Shown piece by piece: positions 41,636 to 52,046 of a stretch of DNA of 64,000 nt (its first letter is position 1; every line of letters begins with the position of its first letter). The DNA lies in assembly GCA_963930645.1 (NCBI GenBank), contig OZ005656.1, positions 275,653,095 through 275,717,094 on the forward strand, written 5' to 3'. Under the pieces are notes generated by a model. That model ran no database searches. It was not told where the DNA came from and saw only the letters and a program-made list of their open reading frames with translations. Source of the stretch: Salticus scenicus (taxonomy: Eukaryota; Arthropoda; Arachnida; Araneae; Salticidae). A program made the position numbers and the translations under genes.

Positions 41636-42628
41636 TTTTTACTTTCTTTTACCCGTAGGGTCGAGAAAGTATTGTTTTAGGGTCTAATTTTCGAACGTGA
41701 GTTTTTGTTATATTTACACGATCTGAGGTCTCCTGAATACGAAAATCATGTTTTTAGCGAATGGTCTGTGTGTCTGTCTGTCTGTGTGTCTGTCTGTCTG
41801 TCTGTCTGTGTGTCGTGTGTCTTTTATCAGCATATCTTAAGAACAAATAGTAGCATAAATTTCATACTCGGTATGCTAAATGTGTATCATGTAGAGATGC
41901 TACAGTAAGATTTTCGTTGAGATAAAGAAAATGGTTCGTGTACAGGGGCACTCAAAATTATTCAAATACATTACGTTTATGGGGGAAATTGCAGGTAAGT
42001 AGAGTTTAACATCTATAGACTTCACTAAACCAAATAACATGAATATATATTTTTTGTAATAGAGATAGTCAAGTGGGAAAAAATTTTGCGTATGTAGGAG
42101 CCTCGCCTCCGCGGGGAAGTCCCCTCTCGAGGGGAGTAAATTTTCATGATGGGTATCTTTCAAAAAAGCTCGTCAATACGTTTAAAACGAATGATTCAAC
42201 CATCGATCTGCGATAATTTAAAATAAAATTATCGATTTTTTACATTTTTAAGATTTTTTTTTTTTTATGTAATATTGAGAATAAATTCAACTTTTTTTGG
42301 GGGATATTTAGTGTTATACTACTTCTCTAATATGGAAATCATCTGCATTATCATAAAAAATAATTTGTTTAAATAATAATTTTAATAAATAATTTTTTTT
42401 TAAACAGAATTATTTTTTAATAACCGAATTAAGTTCTATATAAATGCAGGTGCATCAGTGAAACGGGGGTTCAGAACTAATTATCATATAAAACTCTTCC
42501 GAAGCCTAATTTGAATTGTTTAACACAGGTTTACATAACAGTACTCGTTATCTTACCTCTTAATCTCCAACCTGTATTTATAGTATTAAATTTCAGGGTA
42601 AGAGAAAGTCGTACGAGTGACACACTAG
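41636..42628 (+). mobile_element. Helitron-like element, second subfamily, 1-kb copy
   Basis: Starts TTTTTACTTTCTTTTACCCG with the complement GAGAAAGTA a few bases on, has the GTCT-rich block at 41767-41817, the paired CCTCCGCGGGGA/TCCCCTCTCGAGGGGA segment near 42108-42136, GATGGGTATCTTTC near 42149, and ends with GAGAAAGTCGTACGAGTGAC and CACACTAG at 42625-42628. Internal order matches the first subfamily at 51.9-53.6 kb. No Rep/helicase coding, so non-autonomous. Confidence 0.65.
41767..41820 (+). repeat. (GTCT)n / (GTGT) microsatellite
   Basis: GTCT units with GTGT interruptions. Other family members have only AAAATGTCTGTCTGTCTG at this point, so the family carries a microsatellite seed that expanded here. 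Confidence 0.9.
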
Positions 42629-42671
42629 ATTATTTAAATTAGTTTGACCTCGATAATATAGGCAAACGCTC

Positions 42672-43430
42672 TAATATTCTTATAGGGGTTTTCAGATCTC
42701 GCTTTAATAGAGAACAAGTATTTATAAGGATGGCATGGAACTATTTTTTCTAGAACCACAGTTTAGATTCTAGATGTCAGTTACAGAATTTTTTCTCAGT
42801 GTCCTCATATACTTATAAAGTAATATACAAAATTGAAGCTTGCTATCACAACAGTCTACAGATATGATAAGAAAAAGCATTTTTTAAAGGTTTTATTTAT
42901 ATCCCGCTCTTTCTTGAATAAAGTAATAATGGGTATTTGCATTTCAAGTAAGGTGCAAAATTTAAAGTTGAGAATTATGATTATTAAATCAATTAAATGT
43001 GTGACAATTATCTCAAGAATTTTTTATTTAAATATGTCTTAAGAACATTTAATGATGCAGTGATAAAAATTTGCACATTACCAGTTCAGGGTACTGGGGA
43101 CATTTTGTCCAGATTAAAGTGTTTTGGTTGCATATCGCATAAAAATATAATTTTATACTTCTTAAAATAGAATGTTGTAAAATGAATTTTTGGTTTTATA
43201 AAATGCTGTACCTATTTTACACTTCTTTGTATTTTGTTATCTCTAAGATTTTCATCTAAAAATTTAACGCCGATTTTACCTTTCCTTTTAACACTACACT
43301 GTGAAAAAATTCTGTGATTGACATTTGGAAACTAAATTACGTAATCCTATCAAATTTTAGATTTTTCTCTAGCGAGCTCTAAAAACCCCTGTTAGAATTC
43401 TCGAACGTTTTCGTATATTATGGTTGCCAA
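42672..43430. repeat. Inverted repeats of about 130 bp, 500-bp spacer
   Basis: AGGGGTTTTCAGATCTCGCT near 42685 and GTCAGTTACAGAATTTTTTC near 42776 pair in reverse with AGCGAGCTCTAAAAACCCCT near 43372 and GAAAAAATTCTGTGATTGAC near 43303. The spacer holds only AT-rich sequence and a 69-codon frame of no known family. Possibly a worn long-TIR element. Confidence 0.55.
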
Positions 43431-43489
43431 ATTGTTTAAGAAATTCTGTAAATAAATGCGAACTCCAGAGACTAATTTAAGTAACTAAA

Positions 43490-43660
43490 ATCTTGGTTTA
43501 TGTACCAATTCTAGGAACGCAAGGGTGCGTTGCCGCTTTGTTTGCGATACTCGTGTCGTGTTCTACATGTATTTACCTGACGAAGGGTAATGATATTTTT
43601 CTACCCTGTGAGTTCTTGTATTTTATGGTGTTTATTCAAAGATTTTTACTTTTTATTTCA
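43490..43660 (+). repeat. Repeat related to 18.0-18.1 kb
   Basis: GTTGCCGCTTTG, ATACTCGTG and GGTGTTTATTCAAAGATTTT follow the order seen at 18011-18140. The 62-codon frame over it is not conserved in the other copy. Confidence 0.55.
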
Positions 43661-43980
43661 GATCTAGAGGTTTTAATTTAGAAGTTTCAGTTGAAGATAT
43701 CTCTCGGAGTTCGGATCCATCTACTGTTTCATATTTAAGTTAAGATTGAGGTTAATCATAATTCATTCCGCTGCTAAAGAAGTAGCAACATTTCTCCCTT
43801 GTTTAACAGTTTTAATAAAAGCATTTCTGTTAAATTTAAATTTAGTCTATGTATTTCATTTCTTGATCACACAGCAACTATGGAGAGGCATGATGCTGTC
43901 GCACAAGGTCATTCGTCACAAATTGACTAGTAACTCCTAAAAATTAACAAAATTTAAAGATTTTTTTTTTTTTTTTTTTA
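43661..43980. other. No gene seen
   Basis: The 64-codon frame at 43746-43940 (HSAAKEVATFLPCLTVLIKA) is hydrophobic and unassigned; ends in a T-run at 43961-43979. Confidence 0.35.
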
Positions 43981-44019
43981 CAATATGCCATATAACTGCA
44001 TAATCTATATGAGGTATTA

Positions 44020-44085
44020 AAATAAATTAAAAAAGTGTTCTATATAATAGTTTCCAATATACTTAAATATATATATATATATATA
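44020..44085 (+). repeat. Satellite unit, left half, with (TA)n core
   Basis: AGTGTTCTATATAATAGTTT and AATATACTTAAATATATA match 46429 and 46608 in the complete units. The unit is cut in its (TA)n core by the hAT element. Confidence 0.8.
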
Positions 44086-44183
44086 CAGGGCGCGAAATTT
44101 CCGCGAGCGGCGAGTTGAAATTTTACTGTGGCGAGTAAAATTCCGGACTAAATGTAGATAGAATTCTTACAGTATACGGTGCT

Positions 44184-44225
<42 letters not shown>

Positions 44226-44499
44226 TTAAAGACATAAAATCATGCTTATCTTAGGTAAGATGACCAGACATCCACTTTTTAAGAGAACAGTCTTCTTTTT
44301 CAACGCTTCCCTTTTAAACGAAAAAAAACATTGCAGGACTAAAAGGTCCTCTTTTATATATTTTTCGTCCTCTGTCCTCTTTTTCAAATGAAAAAGATTT
44401 AGTCCTTAGTTTCAAAAATTTCACAAAACTGGGAAGCTCAATCGGCTGTTGGCTATATCGAACAGTGAAAACTAACTTTTTTCTGCGTTAGGTTTGCCA

Positions 44500-44531
<32 letters not shown>

Positions 44532-44639
44532 CTTTCTAATAAATTTACTAAAGCTTATTATGGTTTATGTCTATTCAGATTTTTCTAATCACAAAGAAAT
44601 AAAAGCATTTATTACTTATTTATTACCTATATTTATTAC

Positions 44640-44745
44640 TTACAAAACTTTGAATGAACACCATAAAATGCAAAGTATTTAAAGTTTTGTAAGTAATAAT
44701 TTAAAACGCCAGTTCTGTGGTGCTTTCTTATTAATATTCTCCATA
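44640..44745. repeat. Short inverted repeat with block shared with 17.9 kb
   Basis: TTACTTACAAAACTTT near 44636 is complementary to AAAGTTTTGTAAGTAA near 44681, and the downstream AAAACGCCAGTTCTGTGGTG is the reverse of the block at about 17932-17955. Confidence 0.6.
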
Positions 44746-44884
44746 TTAGAACAGTTCTTTGATCCAGAACACGGAATCACTTTGAAATTCTCATGAAATC
44801 ATTAAGGTGGTACTCTAGTTGGTACGCGGTGGGTTGACGTGTGTTCTCTATTTTGAATGAATAATATTCCTTGTAAAAATAGAC

Positions 44885-45085
44885 CCACCACTGACCGAGA
44901 GGTTCTGTCCTCGAAATTGGTATACGTGAGGCGCTGGGTTGGATATCCGGCCGCGCTCGTTTGGGGGTTTTCCGTGGTTTTCTCAGAAACTAGCGTAAAT
45001 ATGGTCTAGGACCTCTTAGAATGATCCCACGGAAGACTCTCATACTCAGGCATAGAACCCTAGTGCAGACAATTGGCCTTAACGG
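44885..45085 (+). mobile_element. SINE-like sequence
   Basis: GC-rich in an AT-rich setting: a head with ACCGAGAGGTTCTG and, about 45 bp on, GGGTTGGATATCC (a worn B-box-like motif), then GGGGGTTTTCCGTGGTTTTC, a phrase common in arthropod SINE bodies. No target duplication found because the sequence runs straight into the palindrome at 45080. Confidence 0.45.
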
Positions 45086-45515
45086 CCCTCTTCACTTACC
45101 GTCGCCGGAAGCCCGATCGAATGTTATTCTATGGGGAAATTTTCTTTACAAATAACTTATTAACTAATACATATTTTTAAATTCTGTTTTCAAATTCAGG
45201 AAATTCCCAACTGTTAAATTGACGGACCTTTCTTAAAAATGTATTTTTTTAATTTTTAATATTTTATTTTGAAATTGCAAAATGAAAAAATTCACATATT
45301 GAAAATTTGTATTTTGCAGCTTCAAAATAAAATATAAAAAATGAAAAAAGTAATTTTTTAAAAAAGGTTCATCAATTTAACAGCTGGGAATTTTCAGAAT
45401 GTGAAAACAGAATTTAAAAATATGTATTAGTTAATAAGTTATTTGTTAAAAAAAAAATTTCCCATTAGAATAAAATTAGCTTCGGCTTCCGGCGGCGGTG
45501 AGTGAAGCGGGCCCT
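45080..45515. repeat. 430-bp palindrome, arms about 205 bp, short loop
   Basis: Left arm landmarks: TTCACTTACCGTCGCCGGAA, ATAACTTATTAACTAATACA, CCCAACTGTTAAATTGA, TATTTTATTTTGAA. Right arm landmarks in mirrored order: TTCAAAATAAAATATA, TCAATTTAACAGCTGGG, TGTATTAGTTAATAAGTTAT, TTCCGGCGGCGGTGAGTGAA. The centre is near 45295. Arms are about 85-90% complementary by eye. Confidence 0.85.
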
Positions 45516-45831
45516 TAACGATAACCCTAACACCACCTCACAAAAATATGCAAAAGTTAGTTGAATTCATTTTATGTCCTCCTGGCAAAAACGCTCCCAC
45601 AAAGTGACTTTTTTCTTCAATCAACAAAATGTAGACATGTGAAAAAAATCCCCTTTATATACCTACTTTAAAAACTATTAACTACAAGACTGATTTGGGT
45701 TAAACTTGTGAGAACTTTTATAAATTGTTCATAAAGAATAACTGTTCGTTAAAACAAATCGTTTCATCTGCCGAATATTAATTTTATTTTTTCAATTTTA
45801 ACTTTATTTTTTCTTTCCTGATCATGATTTC

Positions 45832-45863
<32 letters not shown>

Positions 45864-46333
45864 TGTCTTCCAACTTTTTTATGTAACTGCATGAAAGTAC
45901 CACACACACACAAAAAAAAAATGTCTATAGCAAAAATTAATAATTAAAAAACAAATCTATATTGTCCTGTGACACCTATAAAAATGAGGGATTTTTCTTC
46001 TCGTATCTGTATATTATAAGTTTAAATTAAGGTGTACTGATCCAAATTCATCATTTGAGATAAAAATATTTCCACCACTTCTGTAAAGTAGCTTTTGAAT
46101 CGGTTTTTATAATCATTTTCATTTAATTTTGTGTCCTCTAAAACGACCTCTTTTTTAAAATTGAATGTCTTCTATTTTCTTATAAAATAAAAGACATTGC
46201 GTAATTTCTCCTCTTTTTCCAATAAAAAAACTCTGGTCACCTTTTACGTATAAAACAGAGTAAGTTATCATATTTTGTAGCGAGTAACTTTTTTTCCAAG
46301 CGAGTGTAATCTAAGTTGAAATTTTGGGCCCTG

Positions 46334-46475
46334 ATATATATATATATATATATATAAACATACAGTGTGGAATTGACTAAGAGTGAATAAAATTTCACAA
46401 AATTTAATTTGTCAGTAATTAAAAAAATGTGTTCTATATAATAGTTTTGAATATACTTGAAATATATATATGTAT

Positions 46476-46531
<56 letters not shown>

Positions 46532-46705
46532 ATACAGTGTGGAATTGACTAAGAGTTAATAAAATTTCACAAAATTTAATTTGTCAGTAATAAAGAAAAT
46601 GTGTTGTATATAATAGTTTCAAATATACTTGATATATATATACATATAAACATACAGTGTGGAATTGACTAAGAATTAATAAAATTTCACAAAATTAAAG
46701 TTGTC
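46334..46705 (+). repeat. Satellite of about 165-195 bp with (TA)n core
   Basis: AAACATACAGTGTGGAATTG followed by ACTAAGAGT(G/T)AATAAAATTT starts at 46356, 46527 and 46646, with TGTTCTATATAATAGTTT (or TGTTGTATATAATAG) between. Unit length varies because the TA tract between halves varies. The hAT 44086-46333 sits within the first unit. Confidence 0.88.
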
Positions 46706-47545
46706 AGTTTTAAATTGGAACTAAAAAAATGAATATTAAAAGTATTGTATCCCCCCCCCCCAAAAAAAAAAAAAAAAAGAAGGAAAGAAGAAGAAAATGA
46801 ATTTTATTGCAAATTAAACAAATTATTATTTCAACAAGCAGTTTTCATACATAATTCGAAACATTTCAAAAGATGTTTTTTTCTCTATTGAAAATATTCT
46901 GTTTCTTAAAAAAGTTTTTTCACAACAGTCATTATAAATATTTCCATATATTATTAACTTAAATTCCACCTCAAACAAGAATAACGAAAATAAAACAAAT
47001 AGACCTTATGACATGAAGAATGTGATAAGTAAGTGAATAGATCCTATTTTCAATATATGTGAATATTTGTTTCTTATTATAATATTTTAAAAGTTAATAA
47101 CTTGTTGAAAACAATTACAGTTTTTTTTATTGAATTGTAATACTGATTTATACAATTAAAAAAGTTCTAATATACTTTCGAAAATCTAAAAAAAAAAGTG
47201 AGAAAGAAAGTGAATACAAATTTAAATATAGAGGTCATGATTTGTGACATTTGTCGAGATTATAATTTCAAATTCTTAATTTTCCCTAAAATATACTTAT
47301 GAGAATGTTTAAGTAACATACATTTATAAATATGCAGTTTATACATACATATCATTATTATTTTTATTATTTAACATGAATCAATAATTAATTTTATTAA
47401 GAATTTCTTTATGCCTTAAAATATTTTAGAATTTCAAATAAAATATGTTTTGCATAATGCATATTTATATATATAAAGAAACTTTAAATAAAGAAAATAT
47501 CTCACTTTTCATCGTTTTTAAAACAATTCGAAAGAAAGAAATTTA
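46706..47545. other. AT-rich sequence, no gene seen
   Basis: A C-run/A-run pair at 46750-46780 and otherwise featureless AT-rich DNA. Confidence 0.5.
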
Positions 47546-47547
47546 GT

Positions 47548-47703
47548 ATGAACTAAATTCACAAGCTCCTCTAATTTAATACAAGAATAATGGAATTCAC
47601 GTAATCCGTAATCAGCACGTATTCTTGTTGTTTAGAGAGAAGATTACGTGAATTCCATTATTCTTCTATTGAAATTGAGGAGCTTGTAAATTTAGTTCAT
47701 TTA
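47548..47703. repeat. 60-bp inverted repeat at the Penelope relic
   Basis: TGAACTAAATTCACAAGCTC near 47549 to AATTCACGTAATC near 47608 is mirrored by GATTACGTGAATT near 47642 to GAGCTTGTAAATTTAGTTCA near 47700, with a 33-bp spacer. The right arm runs into reverse-transcriptase coding sequence, so the left arm is an inverted scrap of the same gene. Confidence 0.85.
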
Positions 47704-47940
47704 TGTATCAGGCAAAATAACTTCATCTTTAATGGTACTTATTATTTTCGAAATCAGGGCATGGAAATGGGCAGTCCTCTCTCTCCTTAGCTTTGCGACA
47801 TTTATGCGCACTATTTTGATATTCGGTGTATATAAATTTCTTCATTGGTTTAGGTATGTTGATGGTATTTTCGTTAAACGTTGCTCAGATTATAAAGAAG
47901 TAAAGAGAAAGATTCACGCCATTATGAAAGTTTACGGGTA
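47683..47940 (+). pseudogene. Penelope-like reverse transcriptase fragment
   Basis: The frame at 47683-47790 reads LVNLVHLCIRQNNFIFNGTY then YFRNQGMEMGSPLSP and a stop. The QG-x-x-MGSPLSP block is the RT segment before the catalytic motif in Penelope-like elements. In another frame from about 47845 comes FRYVDGIFVKRCSDYKEVKR, the catalytic-motif region (usual YVDD; the second Asp is Gly here). One stop and one frameshift separate them. The piece ends where the Gypsy-like remnant begins. Confidence 0.82.
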
Positions 47941-48151
47941 ATATAAATTTATTTATAATATTTGAATTCAAGGTATATATAAGTTATATTTTAGTATACG
48001 ATTAAGAAGTAGCTCCATTTTCGCCATATAAGAGATTTAATTAAATATTTGTTAAATTAAACATTAAAGTCTCAGTGTTTATTCTCTTACACATACAGCA
48101 GGTTTTAATTCCTCATTAGTGTACCACAATTCATCCTGACAGTGGCGCCCT

Positions 48152-48544
48152 ATGAATTTCGATACCCCTCCCTCGAGAGTTTATTTTACGGGTTCAGATA
48201 ACACAAATAACTTTTTTGATAAACTGGAAGAGTACTTTAATGTTAATAAAATTAATGGTGTGGACAAATTTTTATTATTGAAATATAGTTTAAAGGGGAA
48301 TGCAAGAATTTGGTTTAACACCATAGCATCGAAAAGTTTAAGTGAAAATCCTACTTATGAGGAATTGGAAGAAAAAAATAAATATGCATTTTTATATGTA
48401 GTAGATCAAACAAAATTACGTCAGGAATTGTATAGCCGCAATATGTCCTTCTACGACAAGCCAACTTCTTTTCTATTAAGAAAATTAGAGATTATCAAGC
48501 AGCTTGGATTGCAATTGTCCTTTGCAGCTGTGTTAGAGAAGTAA
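48152..48544 (+). pseudogene. Gag-like polyprotein fragment, N-terminal part
   Basis: From ATG 48152 the 130-codon frame reads MNFDTPPSRVYFTGSDNTNN, then FFDKLEEYFNVNKIN and LLLKYSLKGNARIWFN. The F-x-G-x-x...W/F-x-x-x-L-E-x-Y-F and L-K-G-x-A-x-x-W-F blocks are those of Gypsy-type retrotransposon gag. The frame stops at 48544, but the similarity continues in another frame (VNPLLTIPLQDNLEIHTLNT) so a single shift broke it. Confidence 0.7.
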
Positions 48545-48813
48545 ATCCACTTCTTACAATACCCCTCCAAGATAATTTAGAAATCCATACATTAAACACT
48601 TATAACTCACTCTTTAAAATTTTGTGCAAATATGAACAGCGGCATTTTTCTGCAGCGCAGAGAGGAAAGTATCGGCATGAACGAAATAATTTCCCCCCTC
48701 AAAAATTTGATTGTGATTATGTTGAGAGAAATGAAAGTATGCAGCAACCTAAAAATTTTCAGCGCAATTTTCCTCGAAATAATTTTTATGTACCAATGCA
48801 TATCAAGATTTAA
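48545..48813 (+). pseudogene. Gag-like fragment, C-terminal basic part
   Basis: The shifted frame runs on with LFKILCKYEQRHFSAAQRGK and a basic, Asn/Gln/Arg-rich tail (QQPKNFQRNFPRNNF), typical of the region before the nucleocapsid knuckle. No CCHC knuckle is present before the repeat copy at 48806. Confidence 0.55.
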
Positions 48814-48944
48814 TTAAATACTTGCTAAATTAAACATTAAAGTATCAGTGTTTATTCTCTTACACTTAAAGCAGGTTTTAAATATGAAAGACGGAGGTGC
48901 CACTTTCTCACTAGGGTACCACGATTCGTCTTTATAAGGTTAGG

Positions 48945-49026
48945 TTAACCAAAATGAGAGACTTTTGAAATATAGAATTAATAAACACCGTCAGAATGTT
49001 CACAATAAAGAAATTTCCAAATTTTC

Positions 49027-49061
<35 letters not shown>

Positions 49062-49270
49062 CGCGGCTAGTTTCATGGTCATTGTTTTGACGTTTTTCGT
49101 CTCCAATCGCCTCTTCCCATTTGAAATTTCATGAAACATTTTACATATATAAAATTTCAAGAAATATTTTTAATGATATTATTTTCACCTCCTTGGTCTT
49201 GGAAATTACTCGCATAACTCTTTTTTCGTTTAGGTTTTATTTATTTTTGATTTTACTTAATTTTACCCAT
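48945..49270 (+). pseudogene. Penelope-like element, C-terminal end, copy 1
   Basis: LKYRINKHRQNVHNKEISKF near 48966-49025, then a 40-nt T-run, SFMVIV, and KFHETFYIYKISRNIFND (49124 onward). These match in order the tail of copy 2 (LKYRIN, then HCWIHGYPLDF, then DIHEAFYILKNSKNLVND). It is the end of the GIY-YIG endonuclease and the C-terminal tail. Confidence 0.65.
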
Positions 49271-49289
49271 GCATTCAACTCACTTTTGA

Positions 49290-50105
49290 GATTTGAAATG
49301 ATTTCTCTTTGGCTTTCCTTGGCGTTTTTGCTTCTAAACACAAGGATCGGTTGTCAACCACTGTCTTTAGAAAACCATTCTTTGTCTCTCTTCCGCCGGA
49401 AGATCTCTCTAACCACGCCCTTCAACAGAAAATGTCTGCTTTCTATACCAATGTTTTCCGTGTCTTACTCATTTGTTCTGATTCGTATAGTAATCTGAAA
49501 TATATTAATGATTTGAAATCAATTGCTCTTTCTCGTGGCTATAATCCCTCTAATATCGATAAAGCAATATATAAATTCAAGAATCTTCATCTGATCCCAA
49601 ACTGAACGATCACAGTCTCATCCCAGTTATTTTACATTTTTATTCATCATGTTCTTTTGAAATTTCTAAAATTCTTTCACCATTTGGTTTTAGGGTCATA
49701 TATAAAGCCGTCAACAAAATTAAATTATCGTCTCTAAAAGATCCCATTCCTAATGAAAAGCGATCTGGCATTTGTTTAATCCTGTGTTCTTCGTGCAATT
49801 TAGGTTATATTGGTAAAACTAGAAGGTGTTTGAAATATAGGATAAATTAGCACCTTCGGAATGTTTATAATGAATGATTCCCAAATTTTCTACTGCTTCT
49901 CACTGCTGGATTCATGGTTATCCTTTAGATTTTTTTTTCTTTATTTTATTTTATTTTTTAACTAACATAATTTCATCTCATGTCTCCTCTCTCCATTTGG
50001 ATATCCATGAAGCTTTTTACATACTTAAAAATTCGAAAAATCTTGTTAATGATAGTTCTTCCACTCCGTTCTTATCTGATGCTTGGAAATTACTCACATA
50101 ACTTC
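49290..50105 (+). pseudogene. Penelope-like element, connector, GIY-YIG endonuclease and tail, copy 2
   Basis: The frame at 49309-49605 reads DLSNHALQQKMSAFYTNVFR and KYINDLKSIALSRGYN; a shift leads to SFEISKILSPFGFRVIYKAV (from about 49660), then SGICLILCSSCNLGYIGKTR and RCLKYRIN ending at a stop at 49848. C-x-x-C-x-x-x-YIG-x-T-x-R is the Penelope-type GIY-YIG signature with its CCHH-like cysteines. After two more breaks the tail SHCWIHGYPLDF and DIHEAFYILKNSKNLVND runs to 50101. Copy 1 lies directly upstream, so the two are in tandem. Confidence 0.78.
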
Positions 50106-50340
50106 GACTTTCGTTTAATTTTGATATTTTTAAGTTTTTAAATTTTGTTATATTTTTAATCTTACTTACTTATTTATTGTCTTCTCCCATTTCATAATTT
50201 CCACCAGTATTTATATTTAGCATTAGGACTCATTTTATGTAAAAATTAATATAGGTCATAATTCATATATATATATATTTATTTATCTATTTAATATGAA
50301 TTTATTCTTATTTTTCATAAATAAAAATAATTTTCTTAGT
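50106..50340. other. AT-rich 3' flank, no gene seen
   Basis: AT-rich; probably the untranslated end of the Penelope-like copy. Confidence 0.4.
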
Positions 50341-50344
50341 TAAA

Positions 50345-50825
50345 TGTTATCATGGCTTATGGTTGGGTTTCTGCTGCTGGGCAAAGCGCAGCCGTTTGTT
50401 AAAAACAAAATAAAGAATCACAAAAGGGCCTTATTTAAAAAGAAAAGCTACAAAAAAAAAAAAAAAAAAAAAAAACTTAAAAGTTTCTGACTGAATTACG
50501 ATGCAGATTTATGGCCATTACTTGGAAAACTCAAAAAGGGACCACACAAACAGAGCCCTTCAGGCGACCGCCATGAAGCCCCTGCAAAGTCTTAAGTAAT
50601 GCATTGAGAAATCTAGAAGTAAGCAGATTGGAGCAAACCTGGTCCAACCAGAGAAACACCCAATAAAGACATTACAAAATGAGACCTAAGCACAAAATAA
50701 AAGAAATAAAATAATACAAGAAGAGACCTCCTCAAAAAAATATAATGAGACACCTCAAGGAAAAGGATAAAAATTTTCTAAAAGATTTTGTCGATCCTAA
50801 GATTCTAAGATTCTAAGACGGAAGG
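50345..50825 (+). mobile_element. Probable LINE 3' end with GATTCTAA tail
   Basis: The plus strand is purine-rich and T-poor over 50390-50790, with blocks such as GGGCAAAGCGCAGCCGTTTG and AGAGCCCTTCAGGCGACCGCC, and ends in GATCCTAAGATTCTAAGATTCTAAG near 50794-50818. An 8-bp tandem tail of ATTCTxxG type is the hallmark of CR1-group LINEs. No RT sequence remains. Confidence 0.45.
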
Positions 50826-51865
50826 TGGCCGCTCACCACTATGCAGCGGTTTTGAGCGACTTTTGTCTTCATGCTGCAAACATGTGAAGTGATTGTGTCC
50901 ACTGTCTCATCGCTGTGACTTAAGTCATCTCAGCTTGAAATAAGAAATTGCTCACCACTTGAGCATATACTATTAAAAAGGTAGAGCACTGGCCATGATG
51001 AAATATAATAAAAATGTGTCCGAGTGCATTTATTAAGCGCCAAGGGTGTATAGATTTGCCAAAGAAATATATGTAAAAGAATCGTCCCATGTGATGATTC
51101 ACCTCTCATGCCCTGGCTGCATTACTCGCAATCGTCTGGTAATCTGGTGAGAAAACTTATTTTAAATCATTGGTCAGTAATTCTCATTTTCTTCAAAAAC
51201 GCATTTAAGTATATACTCGACTCTAAGTATTCATCTTTACCTTATTTTCGATGCAATTGATACAATTGTGATTAAAAATGATTATTGAGATCCCAGATAC
51301 GTTATGTATTATGTTAAATTATGAAGATTATCTTTTAGCAATTATTCAAACATAGAAATTTAATAAAGAAATTAATTAAAATTATATGAATTTGAAATTA
51401 TTTGATAAGAGTGATTTTATTTATTAATCTTCATACTCTTTTTCAGATTTAAGTTTATGTACTTGATTAGGTTAACTTCTGGGCATTTCACAGCTCATGT
51501 CCGAATATCAGTATGGTATTCAAAATGTACTACTACCTAGAACTCACCTTAAGGCCACGGATAGGACGGTATTTAAATTAACTTGTTTCCACCCAACAAC
51601 TGCACTGGATCTCTTAAGAAAATTTTATCAGTCAAGTTATTTTTTGTGAAGAAATTAATAAAAGTTTTCGATATGAATCTACAATTAGTATCTTCAAACA
51701 TTTAAAGCTTATAACTCTCTCTATATATAAAAATAAATAAATAAATAAATAAAAATAATATTTATACCTTTTCGCATTGCTGCGACCTCAAGAATTCAAA
51801 TACAAAATCAAAATAGAGCATTAATATTTGTAATCTTATATTGTCTTTTTTTTTTTTTCCCACAA
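50826..51865. other. No gene recognised
   Basis: Mixed composition, slightly GC-richer at 50820-51130 (GGTGGCCGCTCACC, CATCGCTGTGACTTAAGTCA), then AT-rich. The 60-codon minus frame at 50920-51102 is unassigned. (AAAT)n at 51730-51752. Confidence 0.4.
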
Positions 51866-52009
51866 TTTTTTACTTTCTTCTATATGTAATATAGAGAAAG
51901 TATTGGATTCCTGAAACTCCGTTTTTTGATGGATTTAAACGTTTTGGGATGTCCTGAACAAGAATTGATAGTTTTTAGAAAATGTCTGTTTGTCTGTCTG
52001 AAATAAATC

Positions 52010-52046
<37 letters not shown>

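Larger units (their letters stand above)
44086..46333. mobile_element. 2.2-kb non-autonomous hAT in a (TA)n tract
   Basis: Left end CAGGGCGCGAAATTTC, right end reversed CAGGGCCCAAAATTTC. Subterminal GCGAGTTG/GCGAGTAA and their reversed counterparts AGCGAGTGT/AGCGAGTAA appear on both sides. Flanks are TATATATA on both sides, so the 8-bp duplication is compatible but its register cannot be fixed. No transposase: the interior has (TA)n at 44187-44221, a SINE-like stretch, a long palindrome and repeats shared with 17.9 kb. Confidence 0.82.
48033..48935 (+). mobile_element. Gypsy-like LTR retrotransposon remnant (LTR scrap, gag, LTR scrap)
   Basis: The sequence AGATTTAATTAAATA followed by TTAAACATTAAAGT and CAGTGTTTATTCTCTTACAC occurs at 48033-48137 and again at 48806-48933, flanking a gag frame; the second copy has about 20 extra bases. 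These look like LTR 3' portions. TGGCGCCC at 48143, right after the first, resembles a primer binding site. No protease, RT or integrase. The element lies between parts of Penelope-like elements. Confidence 0.6.

Noticed and set aside
49121..49498. 125-codon frame as a membrane protein gene
   Set aside because: Its start is the tail of a Penelope-like relic (KFHETFYIYKISRNI) and the rest is an off-frame reading of the next copy.
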